Assembly: GCF_000829675.1 (NCBI RefSeq)
Contig: NZ_BBRX01000024.1
Location: 30,370-94,369 of the forward strand
Direction of reading: 5' to 3'
Source: Acinetobacter rudis
GTDB lineage: Bacteria > Pseudomonadota > Gammaproteobacteria > Pseudomonadales > Moraxellaceae
DNA length: 64,000 bases
The position numbers and the translations under genes are program-made. The notes beneath the pieces were generated by a model that had not been told where the DNA came from, ran no database searches, and worked only from the letters and a program-made list of their open reading frames with translations. This document shows, one piece after another, positions 28,588 to 37,509 of this stretch (positions are counted from its first letter, which is position 1; each line of letters starts with the position of its first letter).

Positions 28588-31086
28588 TTATTTCCCATTG
28601 ATGACTTGCAAAAATACAGCAGCAATACGCTGCGCGTTGTCTGGTATTTTTTGTTCAATCAATTGCGCAAGATTTTTTACACTGCGTTGTGTGAAGATAT
28701 CTACTACATTGATTTCACAGCCTTTAAAATATTGATTTAACGCAGCAACCAAATGTGTTGCCAATAAAGAATCTCCGCCTTCATCGAAGAAATCCAAATC
28801 AGTCTGGTCTGATTGCAATGCCAACCCAATGATTTGACTCATCATAAAACGTACCACCTGTTCAACAGGATGAGCGGCTGTTGATTGCTGTGAAGCATGT
28901 TGTTCGATCGATAGATGTGTCTCAATAAAATGATGAATGTCATCAGCTACTGTCGACGCCCCAAACGCATGCAAATGATCAACAGCATAGCTATGCTCCG
29001 GTCGCAAATACTGTGGTAGTACCTGACGATAAGCCTCTTGTAACGCTAAAGCAGACAAGGGTTGCTCAAACTCAACTAAGGCCACTAATTGCACTTTTTG
29101 CTCAATCTCAATGGCATAAACCCGCACCTGACGAAGAGCAGTAATCTGCAAAAGTCGTTTTTCGATTTCTTCTACTTCGACTCTGTAGCCATTTCTCATC
29201 AAGACCCGATGCGCATGTTCGACAACATGCAATCGCCCTTGATCATCGAAATACGCTTGCATTCCCGTGTCAGTCCATGACTCAGCCAGAGCAATCTGCC
29301 CTTCCTTAGCCCACTGAGCATTATCCTGTTGTTGTAGAAGCAACTGACCAACCACCCAATCTGGACAATCAGCACCTAAACCATTGACGATGCGATATGG
29401 TGTATGTGCATTGATCTGTGGCAATTGAGCAAAGCACTGTGCTGGCAGTGTAGCTTGTTGTTTTTGACGCGCTGCTCTTTGCTGTTTGGGTAATTCAAAT
29501 TTAAAGGCTTGCGTCAATACCTGTTGCCCATCTGATATCAACTGTTGTATCGCAGCGATATAATGTTTAAACATGGCTTCAATGACATGGGGTTGAAAAG
29601 CATGGCTACGAATATCCCAATTCACCACCAAACTTTGATTCATATAGGCAACTTGGACATCTAAATTGACTTTAGGCCCTTGAGAAATACACCAAATTGG
29701 TCGCCCAAGTGTCTCTTGTAAAGGCGCAGAGAAAATTTCTCCTTCCTCTAAAGCCAAGGTGAAAACGATGGGTGAAATTTCGAGTTGTTGACGTTGCTTC
29801 GATAAATCTCGCAGCACATGGATGCCACCATAGCGATAATGCTCAGTCACTTGTGCTACATCTCGTTCAATCCGCTTTACAGCCTCTAGCAGAGTTTCTT
29901 GTGCACTTAACTTTAAGCTGAGCAAGCTCATTTGGGTGAAATCCCCCACCACCTGATGAATATTCGCAGCATAAGGCTCTCGAATAAAAGCAGGTAAGTT
30001 CAGTCGAAACTCAGCACTAGATGACCAAGAGGCAACGGTATGGGCAAACAGAGTCAAACACAGATGACCCACTGATATGCCATGTGTTTGTGCCAAATTT
30101 TTCAGGCATAAACACTCATCTTGATTAAAAATATGGATTAAACGTTCAAACTGATGCTCATCCGCCCTTAACCCTTCAGCAATCAATGGCAGCTGTGGTA
30201 CTGGTGCAATGTGCTCAAGTTGTTGTTGCCACCACCTTTGATCGTGTTGCTGCTGTGCTTGAAAAGCAGGATCATGACGGCGTTGCTCTAAGTAATTAAA
30301 ATATTCGGGTTGATCAAAGTCCAGAACTGAAGCTGCAACACCTTGATATAAGGCAGTTAAATCCTCGATCACGATCAGAAAACTTTGAGGATCAATAGCA
30401 GACATGTCTGAATCAATATGTAATCGATGACGATGTTCAGGCAGTAAGCTTAACTGTACGTTTAATACGTGACCTTCTGCGATGTTTAAATACTGGTGAC
30501 TTAACCGCTGGCGTTTTTGAGATAAATAATCACTCAATGCTGTAGCACCGAGATGGCTTAAATCCTCAATCTCTAGATGTTGATGTTTTAATGACTTAAT
30601 ACCCTGCATTCCATCACAGATACAGACACTTAACATGGGATGTCGTTGAATTAACTGTTGAAACGCCTGTTGTAAAGCGGCAGGATCGAGATGTTCTCCC
30701 TCGAACTCCATATATAAATGTGCTGCAACTCCTTCGGTCTCCCGTCCAGCCCAATAGGCATATTGCATATCGGACAAAGGTACTGTTGCGGTAGGCAGTT
30801 TTTTTAACCATGCAGGTATGTCATGCGGATGATGATCAACAGCTACTTCTGCTGCTTGCTGTGCAGTATCTTGGATTAAGTCGTGCCAATCTTGCACCGT
30901 CGGTGACATTGCAAAGTCAGCATAAGACAAAGGTTTATTGTATTTTTTCTCAAAATGATCAACCAATTGCATAATCGCTAATGAATGAAGACCGTGTTCA
31001 ATCAAATTATCTTGTGCTTCGATCATGACATCTTCAACTTGAAGCACTTGATGAATTTGCCGAGTAATTTCTTGCTGTAATTGCAT
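28588..31086 (-). CDS. fbsE: NRPS protein, aryl carrier-cyclization-adenylation remnant-carrier (FbsE-like)
   Basis: About 832 residues. An N-terminal aryl carrier (HGLHSL, Ser35) precedes a cyclization domain with D-MSAI-D-PQ-S (about residues 227-235). From about 545 to 715 comes a segment that keeps only the late part of an adenylation domain: TDTGMQAYFDDQGRLHV resembles A7 and MRNGYRVEVEEIEKRLL resembles A8, while the A2-A6 core (phosphate loop, GPTE) is missing. A carrier domain with GGDSLLATHL (Ser773) ends the protein. It should accept DHB on the first carrier and help form the oxazoline. The ATG at 31086 is preferred to 31092 because AGGAAAG would otherwise touch the start. Confidence 0.88.
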   Translation of the reverse strand: MQLQQEITRQIHQVLQVEDVMIEAQDNLIEHGLHSLAIMQLVDHFEKKYNKPLSYADFAMSPTVQDWHDLIQDTAQQAAEVAVDHHPHDIPAWLKKLPTATVPLSDMQYAYWAGRETEGVAAHLYMEFEGEHLDPAALQQAFQQLIQRHPMLSVCICDGMQGIKSLKHQHLEIEDLSHLGATALSDYLSQKRQRLSHQYLNIAEGHVLNVQLSLLPEHRHRLHIDSDMSAIDPQSFLIVIEDLTALYQGVAASVLDFDQPEYFNYLEQRRHDPAFQAQQQHDQRWWQQQLEHIAPVPQLPLIAEGLRADEHQFERLIHIFNQDECLCLKNLAQTHGISVGHLCLTLFAHTVASWSSSAEFRLNLPAFIREPYAANIHQVVGDFTQMSLLSLKLSAQETLLEAVKRIERDVAQVTEHYRYGGIHVLRDLSKQRQQLEISPIVFTLALEEGEIFSAPLQETLGRPIWCISQGPKVNLDVQVAYMNQSLVVNWDIRSHAFQPHVIEAMFKHYIAAIQQLISDGQQVLTQAFKFELPKQQRAARQKQQATLPAQCFAQLPQINAHTPYRIVNGLGADCPDWVVGQLLLQQQDNAQWAKEGQIALAESWTDTGMQAYFDDQGRLHVVEHAHRVLMRNGYRVEVEEIEKRLLQITALRQVRVYAIEIEQKVQLVALVEFEQPLSALALQEAYRQVLPQYLRPEHSYAVDHLHAFGASTVADDIHHFIETHLSIEQHASQQSTAAHPVEQVVRFMMSQIIGLALQSDQTDLDFFDEGGDSLLATHLVAALNQYFKGCEINVVDIFTQRSVKNLAQLIEQKIPDNAQRIAAVFLQVINGK

Positions 31087-31101
31087 GTTCATCTTTCCTA
31101 A

Positions 31102-31881
31102 TTATCGACCTAGAGTTGCACCACCATCGACAACTAAATCATGCATGGTGATATGAGAGGCTTGATCACTGATCAGAAACATCACGGCATTCGCAATATC
31201 TGCGGTTAAGGCGATTTTTTGTAATGGAATACCTACTTTATATTTGGCCAAATTTCCTTGAATGGTTTGTTGTTCACCTTTTGAGTCTTGCCACAGTTGC
31301 TGTAGCATCGGAGTTGCCGTCGAACCTGGCGAGATAATATTGACTCGCACACCAAACTGCGCCAGTTCCAAACCAACTGTTTGACTAAAACTGGTCAATG
31401 CTGCTTTGGATGCACCATAAGCAGCCATGTTGATACGTGGAGCATGGGCAGAATTTGATGACACCATGACTACACTACCCGAGCCTTTCGCACGAAAGTG
31501 TGGGCTTAAATGTTTTAAAAAATAAAAAGGTGCAAAGGTATTAACCGCAAAAGTATCTAGCCACATCGCTTCCGATAAAGTGTCATGCTCTCCCAAGTGC
31601 AACACTCCAGCAGCATGAATAAAATAATCAGGCGCAGCCGATTGCAGTAGTTTTTGGCATAATGCTGTAACTTGTTCAGCATCACTTACATCACATTGAT
31701 ATATCTCAGCCAGATCCGTAGTCACAGGATGCTGTAGACAACGATCGAACCCCACCACATAGATCTGTTGAGCCATCAACTGTTGCATAATTTGGGCACC
31801 AATGCCCTGATTGACACCAGTCACCCAAGCAACTTTTCGAGTTTTATGATGCACATCACTTGCGTTGCTTTGTTCTGTCAT
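31102..31881 (-). CDS. fbsD: 2,3-dihydro-2,3-dihydroxybenzoate dehydrogenase (FbsD-like)
   Basis: A 259-residue short-chain dehydrogenase of the EntA/DhbA type. The nucleotide motif is VTGVNQGIGAQI, the catalytic Ser is in MVSSNSAHAPR, and the Tyr-Lys pair is in YGASKAALTSF; the end HDLVVDGGATLG is the family's C-terminus. It oxidises 2,3-dihydro-DHB to DHB with NAD+, completing the aryl precursor. It lies between the isochorismatase gene (31 bases) and the first NRPS gene. Confidence 0.93.
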   Translation of the reverse strand: MTEQSNASDVHHKTRKVAWVTGVNQGIGAQIMQQLMAQQIYVVGFDRCLQHPVTTDLAEIYQCDVSDAEQVTALCQKLLQSAAPDYFIHAAGVLHLGEHDTLSEAMWLDTFAVNTFAPFYFLKHLSPHFRAKGSGSVVMVSSNSAHAPRINMAAYGASKAALTSFSQTVGLELAQFGVRVNIISPGSTATPMLQQLWQDSKGEQQTIQGNLAKYKVGIPLQKIALTADIANAVMFLISDQASHITMHDLVVDGGATLGR

Positions 31882-31912
31882 AGTGATTCTCTAGGTATTG
31901 AATAAGCCATCT

Positions 31913-32548
31913 TTAAATTGAAGACGTCATGACATGTTGTGCATCCTCAACCACCCCCAAATTGCGCTGGACATAGCGCAAGGCAAAAAGGTGATCCTCT
32001 AAACTAAAATCAGCCACCGAGTCGCCAACTACAAACGGTTGAATACCATTCATAAAGGCTTCAGCAGCGGTTTGAAGTACACCAATATGCGCATAAATCC
32101 CACAAATAATGAGCTGATCTTTTTGGGTTTCACTGAGAATTTTCTGTAGATCTGAACGATAGAAAGCGCTATAACGCCATTTTGTCAGTAAGTGATCTTG
32201 TTCGTTGGGTGCCAATTGATGAACAATTTTGGCCTGTTCTGGATAGGCGGTTAAACCAGGTCCCCACATATCATTTAATAACGCACGATCCTGATCTTGT
32301 TGTGTAGCGGGTTGGGCGGTATAGAACACAGGAATATTCTGAGCAATACACCAAGCTTTAATTTGTGCAATGTTCTCTATAATTTTTTGCATCAATGGAG
32401 AGTTATCTCCATAAAAATGAATAAAATATTCCTGCATATCATGAATCAGTAAAGCAGCGCGATTTTTCTCAATTTTCCAATTGACCTTTGCTATGGGATA
32501 GTCTTGCTTAAATGGAAGTTCATAATTTTGGATTTTTGGAATCGCCAT
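31913..32548 (-). CDS. fbsC: stand-alone isochorismatase (FbsC-like)
   Basis: A 211-residue enzyme that hydrolyses isochorismate to 2,3-dihydro-DHB and pyruvate. The core matches the isochorismatase half of EntB: ALLIHDMQEYFIHFY, FYTAQP, LTKWRYSAFYRSDL and LIICGIYAHIGVLQTA. Unlike EntB, DhbB or BasF it lacks the C-terminal aryl carrier domain; the chain stops right after the hydrolase fold. The missing carrier is instead fused to the N-terminus of the first NRPS protein. Confidence 0.93.
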   Translation of the reverse strand: MAIPKIQNYELPFKQDYPIAKVNWKIEKNRAALLIHDMQEYFIHFYGDNSPLMQKIIENIAQIKAWCIAQNIPVFYTAQPATQQDQDRALLNDMWGPGLTAYPEQAKIVHQLAPNEQDHLLTKWRYSAFYRSDLQKILSETQKDQLIICGIYAHIGVLQTAAEAFMNGIQPFVVGDSVADFSLEDHLFALRYVQRNLGVVEDAQHVMTSSI

Positions 32549-32643
32549 AATGTGACCTATTGATTATGTATCAGTATGGAAGTACGTTTTTTGCAGTAAC
32601 ACTTGTAAAGAAGTACCCTGTACGCCTTTAACCGTTTTAAAAA

Positions 32644-33825
32644 TTAAGTTGTCATGTTTGCATTTAAGGTTTTCAAGATGGTTTGCATTTTGGCCTCTGT
32701 TTCATTCCACTCCAGTTCCGCTTCTGATCCAATCACAATACCTGCACCCGCATAGAGACGGATTTTTTGATCATTGAGCAAACCACAGCGAATCGTCACA
32801 ACCCATTCACCATTGCCATCTGCATCCATCCACCCCACTAGACCTGCATAGTAATGGCGGTCATATCCCTCGTGTTTTAAGATAAAATCTTTAGCCAATG
32901 CTGTAGGAGAACCACAGATTGCAGGCGTAGGATGAAGGGATAGTGCCAACTGCAAAGCATTGGCCTGTATTGATTTCAATTGACCGTCAAATACCGTTGA
33001 AAGATGCAGCATCGTCGAGGTCCTTAAAACTTCAGGAGGATTGGAAACCTTTAACTCTGCACAATAGGGTTGTAAATTGCTCAATACACTATCAACAACA
33101 ATCTGGTGCTCATATCGATCTTTTGCCGAATCATAAAGTTCCTGTACTCGGCAGCGATTAACCTCTTCATCATGGCTTTTTGGACGTGAACCCGCTAAGG
33201 GATTGCTTCGGATAGCTTGGCCTTGTTTTGAAATGAGTAATTCTGGACTTGCTCCAAGCAGATGTGCCCCACCCTCAACAGGAACCACAAAACTAAATGC
33301 TTGCGGATTTTTTTGTGCCAAAGTTTGCCCCAGTGCAAAAGGGTTTTGTGGCGCTGCTAGATCAAAATCAATCGCTTGTGATAGCACAATTTTTTGTAAA
33401 TGATTTGATGCAAACTGCTGTAATGCCAAATCAATGGCTTGGTCAAAGTGCGCTCTTTGCACGAGGCGTTTCTGTTGACTCAACTGTAAACCTGGATACG
33501 TTATTTGCTGCTGATCGGTAAATTCTGTTTTTGCTATTTTTTGATATTGGCGATAGATATTTAAAGTAGAGGGCTTTGAGGTATCGAAAGGAATCACCCC
33601 GATCAATATTGGATCATTATTCTTTGTTTGTTTCAGCTTGGAAAAAATATCACCAATGGTTTTGATCAGCGTTTCCTGATCTGCAGCTGCGAGGCGAACC
33701 GTTTCCTCCAAATCAGATGCATAAATTTGATAATTCTCAGTTAAAAAACAAGAAGATCTTGTATCTACTTTCACTTTAAGCTTTGCTTTAAGAGCATCAT
33801 CAATCGCTAAACTCACATCATTCAT
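32644..33825 (-). CDS. fbsB: isochorismate synthase (FbsB-like)
   Basis: A 393-residue chorismate-using enzyme of the EntC/DhbC/BasJ type: LLGASPELLISKQG, SNPLAGSRP, STMLHLSTVFDG, LHPTPAICGSPT and YYAGLVGWMD are the conserved active-site segments. It makes isochorismate, the first step to DHB. A longer frame starts with TTG at 33876, but the ATG at 33825 has a perfect AGGAGG five bases upstream. It is the first gene of the leftward biosynthetic operon, with a Fur-like box about 90 bases ahead. Confidence 0.93.
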   Translation of the reverse strand: MNDVSLAIDDALKAKLKVKVDTRSSCFLTENYQIYASDLEETVRLAAADQETLIKTIGDIFSKLKQTKNNDPILIGVIPFDTSKPSTLNIYRQYQKIAKTEFTDQQQITYPGLQLSQQKRLVQRAHFDQAIDLALQQFASNHLQKIVLSQAIDFDLAAPQNPFALGQTLAQKNPQAFSFVVPVEGGAHLLGASPELLISKQGQAIRSNPLAGSRPKSHDEEVNRCRVQELYDSAKDRYEHQIVVDSVLSNLQPYCAELKVSNPPEVLRTSTMLHLSTVFDGQLKSIQANALQLALSLHPTPAICGSPTALAKDFILKHEGYDRHYYAGLVGWMDADGNGEWVVTIRCGLLNDQKIRLYAGAGIVIGSEAELEWNETEAKMQTILKTLNANMTT

Positions 33826-33913
33826 AAAGCCTCCTGCGCCATGACACGTTTGTAGGGTGAATTTGTTACTCGGCAATTTTTTTCTACACGAATCGATGCT
33901 GCAAAGATGATAT

Positions 33914-33928
33914 TGAGAATTATTATTA
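33914..33928 (-). promoter_or_regulatory. Fur-like box upstream of the DHB/NRPS operon
   Basis: TGAGAAT-T-ATTATTA matches the 7-1-7 Fur consensus in 12 of 14 half-site positions, the best of the window, and lies about 90 bases before the isochorismate synthase start. Confidence 0.72.
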
Positions 33929-34159
33929 TTTAATACATAGAATCCGATGTATTTTTAAAATTATGGGAAACCGTTTGATTTAAAAGAAATTACTCATATG
34001 GATTGGCATAGGCCTTTTTATTTTTAACTTACTTACTCTCGTTAGAATTCTCCTGTATGTTAAAATACGCTTTCTACATATGGAAAAGACACGCTTTGAC
34101 CCTTGCAAAACTTCGATAATTGAAATCAAAAAAGCTATTGACTTGTGAAAATTTAAAAA

Positions 34160-34174
34160 TGAAAATGATTCTCG
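34160..34174 (+). promoter_or_regulatory. Fur-like box upstream of the AraC regulator
   Basis: TGAAAAT-G-ATTCTCG matches 11 of 14 half-site positions and ends 26 bases before the regulator's ATG. The region 33826-34200 between the two divergent genes holds no gene, only AT-rich promoter DNA and the two Fur-like boxes. Confidence 0.68.
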
Positions 34175-34200
34175 TTTATATTTAATCTGAGCATATAACA

Positions 34201-35127
34201 ATGTCTGTTTATATTGATTCACACAAGGCTGTCTTAAAACAAGTCGGTGATCTCTTTTTAGATATGTATTCACCATTACCCAATCATCATCTCAATCATT
34301 TCAATCCTTCTGATGGTGATGGTTACAGTGAAATATATGATTTTGGCAAACTGTGTGTAGGAAAAGGTAAATATTGGGTAGATCGGCCATTAAAAATGAG
34401 TGCTGAAACACCTCATCATCTTTTTGGTATTACTATTCTGCTCTCAGGTACTCATCGTATTAAAAATCATTGTACTCAGCATGAGTATCAAATCCGCTCC
34501 CCCATGATTATTTTACGTAAAGGTAGTTTAGGTCTACAGACCATTTACCTCCAAGAGCATAAAGAAATGTCCCTCATTTCCCTGGACTTCAATAACACTT
34601 TTTTAGAAAGCATTAAAAATCACTTTCAACACTCTGATCTAGCCCAATTCTTTTTAACTGGCTCTAGTCCAGCCTTAAAAACGATTCATATACCCAATAA
34701 AAATGCATTGCATCAAGCCCACTACCTCTTAAATCTTCCCCCTGCCCAATCCTCTATTGATTTACTGCATCTAGAAGGTGCAGCACTCGAACTCATGAGC
34801 ACATTACTCGAAGATAGCGCAAAAACAAATGATGTCCCCCTTTCCATAAAAAAGACCATCTCTATTTTAGAAACAAATTTTGAAAGCAAAATTACGATTC
34901 GAACCTTGGCCAAACAAGTAGGTATTAATGAATGTGATTTGAAAAGATTATTTAAGGAATATACAGACAAAACCATTGGGCATTATTTACTAGAGATTCG
35001 AATGAAATACGCACAGGCCTTATTGAAAAAAGGCGTTTCCACTGAAAACGTTGCCATTCAAATTGGCTATAGTAGTACCCAATATTTTAAAAAGATTTAC
35101 GAACGTTATTTCGGTTATCGTTGTTAA
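34201..35127 (+). CDS. AraC-family transcriptional regulator of the siderophore locus
   Basis: A 308-residue regulator. The C-terminal 100 residues hold two helix-turn-helix motifs (ITIRTLAKQVGINECDLKRL and VAIQIGYSSTQYFKKIYERY) of AraC/XylS type, most like the PchR branch that senses siderophores; the N-terminal 200 residues are the presumed effector domain. It is divergent from the biosynthetic operon and preceded by a Fur-like box, so iron starvation plus ferric siderophore is the likely input. By gene order it would be the fbsA position, a letter I am not sure of. Confidence 0.85.
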   Translation: MSVYIDSHKAVLKQVGDLFLDMYSPLPNHHLNHFNPSDGDGYSEIYDFGKLCVGKGKYWVDRPLKMSAETPHHLFGITILLSGTHRIKNHCTQHEYQIRSPMIILRKGSLGLQTIYLQEHKEMSLISLDFNNTFLESIKNHFQHSDLAQFFLTGSSPALKTIHIPNKNALHQAHYLLNLPPAQSSIDLLHLEGAALELMSTLLEDSAKTNDVPLSIKKTISILETNFESKITIRTLAKQVGINECDLKRLFKEYTDKTIGHYLLEIRMKYAQALLKKGVSTENVAIQIGYSSTQYFKKIYERYFGYRC

Positions 35128-35473
35128 TCACGCTGCTTAAACCAGCATCCCAAAACCATTACTGCTCAAGGATTAACAATACGCCCACCATGACTTAGCT
35201 CGATTAGAGACTGTGCATATTCATCGTATTAAACTACATCCTCCTTGCATTGTTTTATGGATTTCTTATTGTACTTTTTGCACTTCGATTCAATCTCCCA
35301 GTCATCATAATTAACGGTATTTAAATGAGTATTTTTTTAAAGTAATATCCACATCCATTGCTAACATGAAGACTCATCATGGCCTAGTTTAAAAAGTTCA
35401 GCACAGTTTTTAGATTTCATATGCAAAAAGCCCCGATGGATATATCGAGGCTATAAAAATTAGGGCAATCAAA
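35128..35473. other. intergenic region, no gene seen
   Basis: 346 bases between the AraC gene and the convergent GntR gene. Apart from the GntR-side terminator I see no reading frame, RNA gene or repeat. It marks the right border of the siderophore island; I found no copy of the tRNA-Gly 3' end here. Confidence 0.6.
35424..35452 (-). terminator. terminator of the GntR regulator gene
   Basis: On the minus strand AGCCTCGAT pairs with ATCGGGGCT (one wobble) around a six-base loop, followed by TTTTT. Confidence 0.85.
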
Positions 35474-36145
35474 TCACGACTTGGTATATGTACTGATGGT
35501 TGCAATCAGGTCAGTAAACTTCTGTCCTTGAATCACTACATGTTCACGTAGTAGTCTTTCAGCTTCTGCTTCATTACCATGAATAATGGCCTGTACAATT
35601 CCTTCATGTTCAGCAAAAGAATTACTCATTCGATTACTCACCCGCAGCTGAAGTCTGCGATATGGATGCAGTCGTTTATGTAAACTGCCAGCTTGTTCAA
35701 TCAAAAAACTATTGTGACTTGCAAGATAAATTTGAAAATGAAACTGACGGTTCATTTCATAATAATTTTCAGAATCTCCTGACTCTAGATATTCAGCACA
35801 GCGTTGATGCATGCTCAGCAGCTTAGTTTTCTCATCATCCTGAATTCGTCTTGCTGCCAGACGACCACACATCCCTTCAAGTTCCGCCATGACCTCAAAC
35901 ATTTCACATAAGGTCATTGGGTTTACTTCGGGCACAATTGCCCCACGTCTTGGCCTAATTTCGACCAAACCTTCTGCTGCCAATAGCTTTAAAGCCTCTC
36001 GAATCGGTGTTCTAGATGCTCCATATCGCTCACACAACTCCACCTCATCTAGTTTTGTCCCGGGTAAAAAGTGCCCAAAGATAATGTCATCCTCTATTTT
36101 TTTACTCACTTGAATAGACAAAGGTAAGTCTTTGATTAAATTCAT
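35474..36145 (-). CDS. mdcY: GntR/FadR-family repressor of the malonate operon (MdcY-like)
   Basis: A 223-residue regulator with an N-terminal winged helix (YGASRTPIREALKLLAAEGLVEI) and a C-terminal all-helical FCD domain, with metal-site residues (Glu, His of the E-x2-R/H-x10-type helices, e.g. NRQFHFQIY). It lies divergent to mdcL and its own promoter region carries the palindrome TTGTATACAA; A. calcoaceticus MdcY binds ATTGTATACAAT, so both autoregulation and malonate-controlled repression are expected. The open frame reaches 36187, but the ATG at 36145 gives the normal N-terminus; the upstream part overlaps the operators. Confidence 0.9.
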   Translation of the reverse strand: MNLIKDLPLSIQVSKKIEDDIIFGHFLPGTKLDEVELCERYGASRTPIREALKLLAAEGLVEIRPRRGAIVPEVNPMTLCEMFEVMAELEGMCGRLAARRIQDDEKTKLLSMHQRCAEYLESGDSENYYEMNRQFHFQIYLASHNSFLIEQAGSLHKRLHPYRRLQLRVSNRMSNSFAEHEGIVQAIIHGNEAEAERLLREHVVIQGQKFTDLIATISTYTKS

Positions 36146-36156
36146 ATTACACCATT

Positions 36157-36209
36157 TTGTATACAATATTTTGTATTTTGAGTACAAATATATTGTTATT
36201 TGAATACAT
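36157..36209. promoter_or_regulatory. MdcY-type operator array (three boxes)
   Basis: TTGTATACAA (36157-36166, perfect palindrome), TTGAGTACAA (36178-36187) and TTGAATACAT (36200-36209). Start-to-start spacing is 21 and 22 bases, about two helical turns, so all three face the same side of the DNA. The first is nearly identical to the published MdcY site. Confidence 0.7.
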
Positions 36210-36280
36210 TCCCGTTATAACTATATCAAAATATAGGGATATTTATTACTACTAAAATCTCAATCCATGGAGGATCGAAG

Positions 36281-36688
36281 ATGATTATTTACGGAACAGC
36301 AATACTCGCAATCTGTCATCTGCTCGGTGACTATCTTGGCAATACTTTAGGTATTTTACTTGGGGTAAAAGCCAATGTTGGTGGTGTTGCGATCGCCATG
36401 ATTCTTTTAATTCTTAGCAAGGAACTGCTTGCGAAAAAAGGATATTTACCGCAAGTCACTCAATTTGGCGTGCTGTATTGGTCAGGTATGTATATTCCAA
36501 TTGTTGTTGCGATGTCTGCTGGTCAAAACGTGGTTGCTGCTTTGTCTGGCGGGATGGTGGGTATTATTGTTGCAGTCGTATCTTTAATCGCGACTGTGCT
36601 CGTCATCCGTTCTCTCAATAGAGTCAGTAATGACTACGACACCTTTGAATGGCCTGCTGAACAAAAAAATCAAACTGCTGAAGCATAA
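36281..36688 (+). CDS. mdcL: malonate transporter subunit MdcL (MadL)
   Basis: A 135-residue inner-membrane protein with four predicted helices (IYGTAILAICHLLGDYLGN, VGGVAIAMILLILSKELL and two more). MadL and MadM together form a Na+- or H+-coupled malonate importer. The ATG has a strong GGAGGATCG upstream. First gene of the malonate operon; MdcM follows after 44 bases. Confidence 0.93.
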   Translation: MIIYGTAILAICHLLGDYLGNTLGILLGVKANVGGVAIAMILLILSKELLAKKGYLPQVTQFGVLYWSGMYIPIVVAMSAGQNVVAALSGGMVGIIVAVVSLIATVLVIRSLNRVSNDYDTFEWPAEQKNQTAEA

Positions 36689-36732
36689 AGCCTAGCACTC
36701 CTCACATATAAAGGATTACAGGGAGTTACTGT

Positions 36733-37494
36733 ATGGATGTTTTAATTGAAGTATTAACGAAAAATGCACTGATCACAGCGCTCGCTGTTACAGGGCTGAT
36801 GATGTTTATTTCGCACTTACTATCAAAGTATTTAACCCGAGGAAAACTACAAAGCTCAGCCATTGCAATTACGCTAGGCTTAGTGATTGCCTATTTTGCT
36901 GGTGTATATACACAAGGCACTAAAGGTGTTTCAGACATCGCTATTTTTTCTGGCTTTGCTTTATTGGGCGGTGCCATGTTACGTGATCTCGCTATTGCTT
37001 CTACCGCCTTCGAAGTGGATGTGAAGGAAGTCAAAAAAGCAGGCAAAGTCGGCATGATTGCTTTGATGTTGGGCTGCATTATTCCTTTTGTCGCTGGTGC
37101 AGCAGTGGCTTGGATGATGGGATATAAAGATCCAGTTTCAATGACCACGATCGGTGCAGGCGCGATGACTTATATTGTGGGTCCGATTACAGGAACTGCA
37201 ATCGGAGCAAGTTCCGAAGTCATCGCACTCTCTATTGCAATCGGCCTCATCAAATCTGTGTTCTTTATGGTGGGCACACCATTACTTGCAAAATTTATGT
37301 ACCTCAAAAGTCCACGCTCAGCCATGATTTTTGGGGGTATGGCAGGTACAACCAGTGGAACAGCTGCAGGGCTTGCTGGTACAGATGTACGCCTCGTTCC
37401 CTATGGTGCACTGGTTGCAACATTCTATACAGGTTTAGGCTGTTTATTAGGCCCATCTATATTTTTCCTGACAGTCAATGCAATTTTTGGTTAA
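36733..37494 (+). CDS. mdcM: malonate transporter subunit MdcM (MadM)
   Basis: A 253-residue membrane protein with about seven helices and Gly/Ala-rich reentrant-like segments (TTIGAGAMTYIVGPITGTAI and GGMAGTTSGTAAGLAGTD). It is the large partner of MdcL in malonate uptake. It lies directly before the decarboxylase alpha subunit gene, 15 bases away. Confidence 0.93.
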   Translation: MDVLIEVLTKNALITALAVTGLMMFISHLLSKYLTRGKLQSSAIAITLGLVIAYFAGVYTQGTKGVSDIAIFSGFALLGGAMLRDLAIASTAFEVDVKEVKKAGKVGMIALMLGCIIPFVAGAAVAWMMGYKDPVSMTTIGAGAMTYIVGPITGTAIGASSEVIALSIAIGLIKSVFFMVGTPLLAKFMYLKSPRSAMIFGGMAGTTSGTAAGLAGTDVRLVPYGALVATFYTGLGCLLGPSIFFLTVNAIFG

Positions 37495-37509
37495 ACACCA
37501 GGTGTAGAG

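Noticed and set aside
17975..34200. Acinetobactin cluster
   Set aside because: No histidine decarboxylase or BauBCDE ABC importer; the decarboxylase is of ornithine type and an N-acetyltransferase is present.
8960..35473. Attachment-site repeat flanking the siderophore island
   Set aside because: I looked by eye for a second copy of the tRNA-Gly 3' end near the right border and did not find one; no integrase gene is present.
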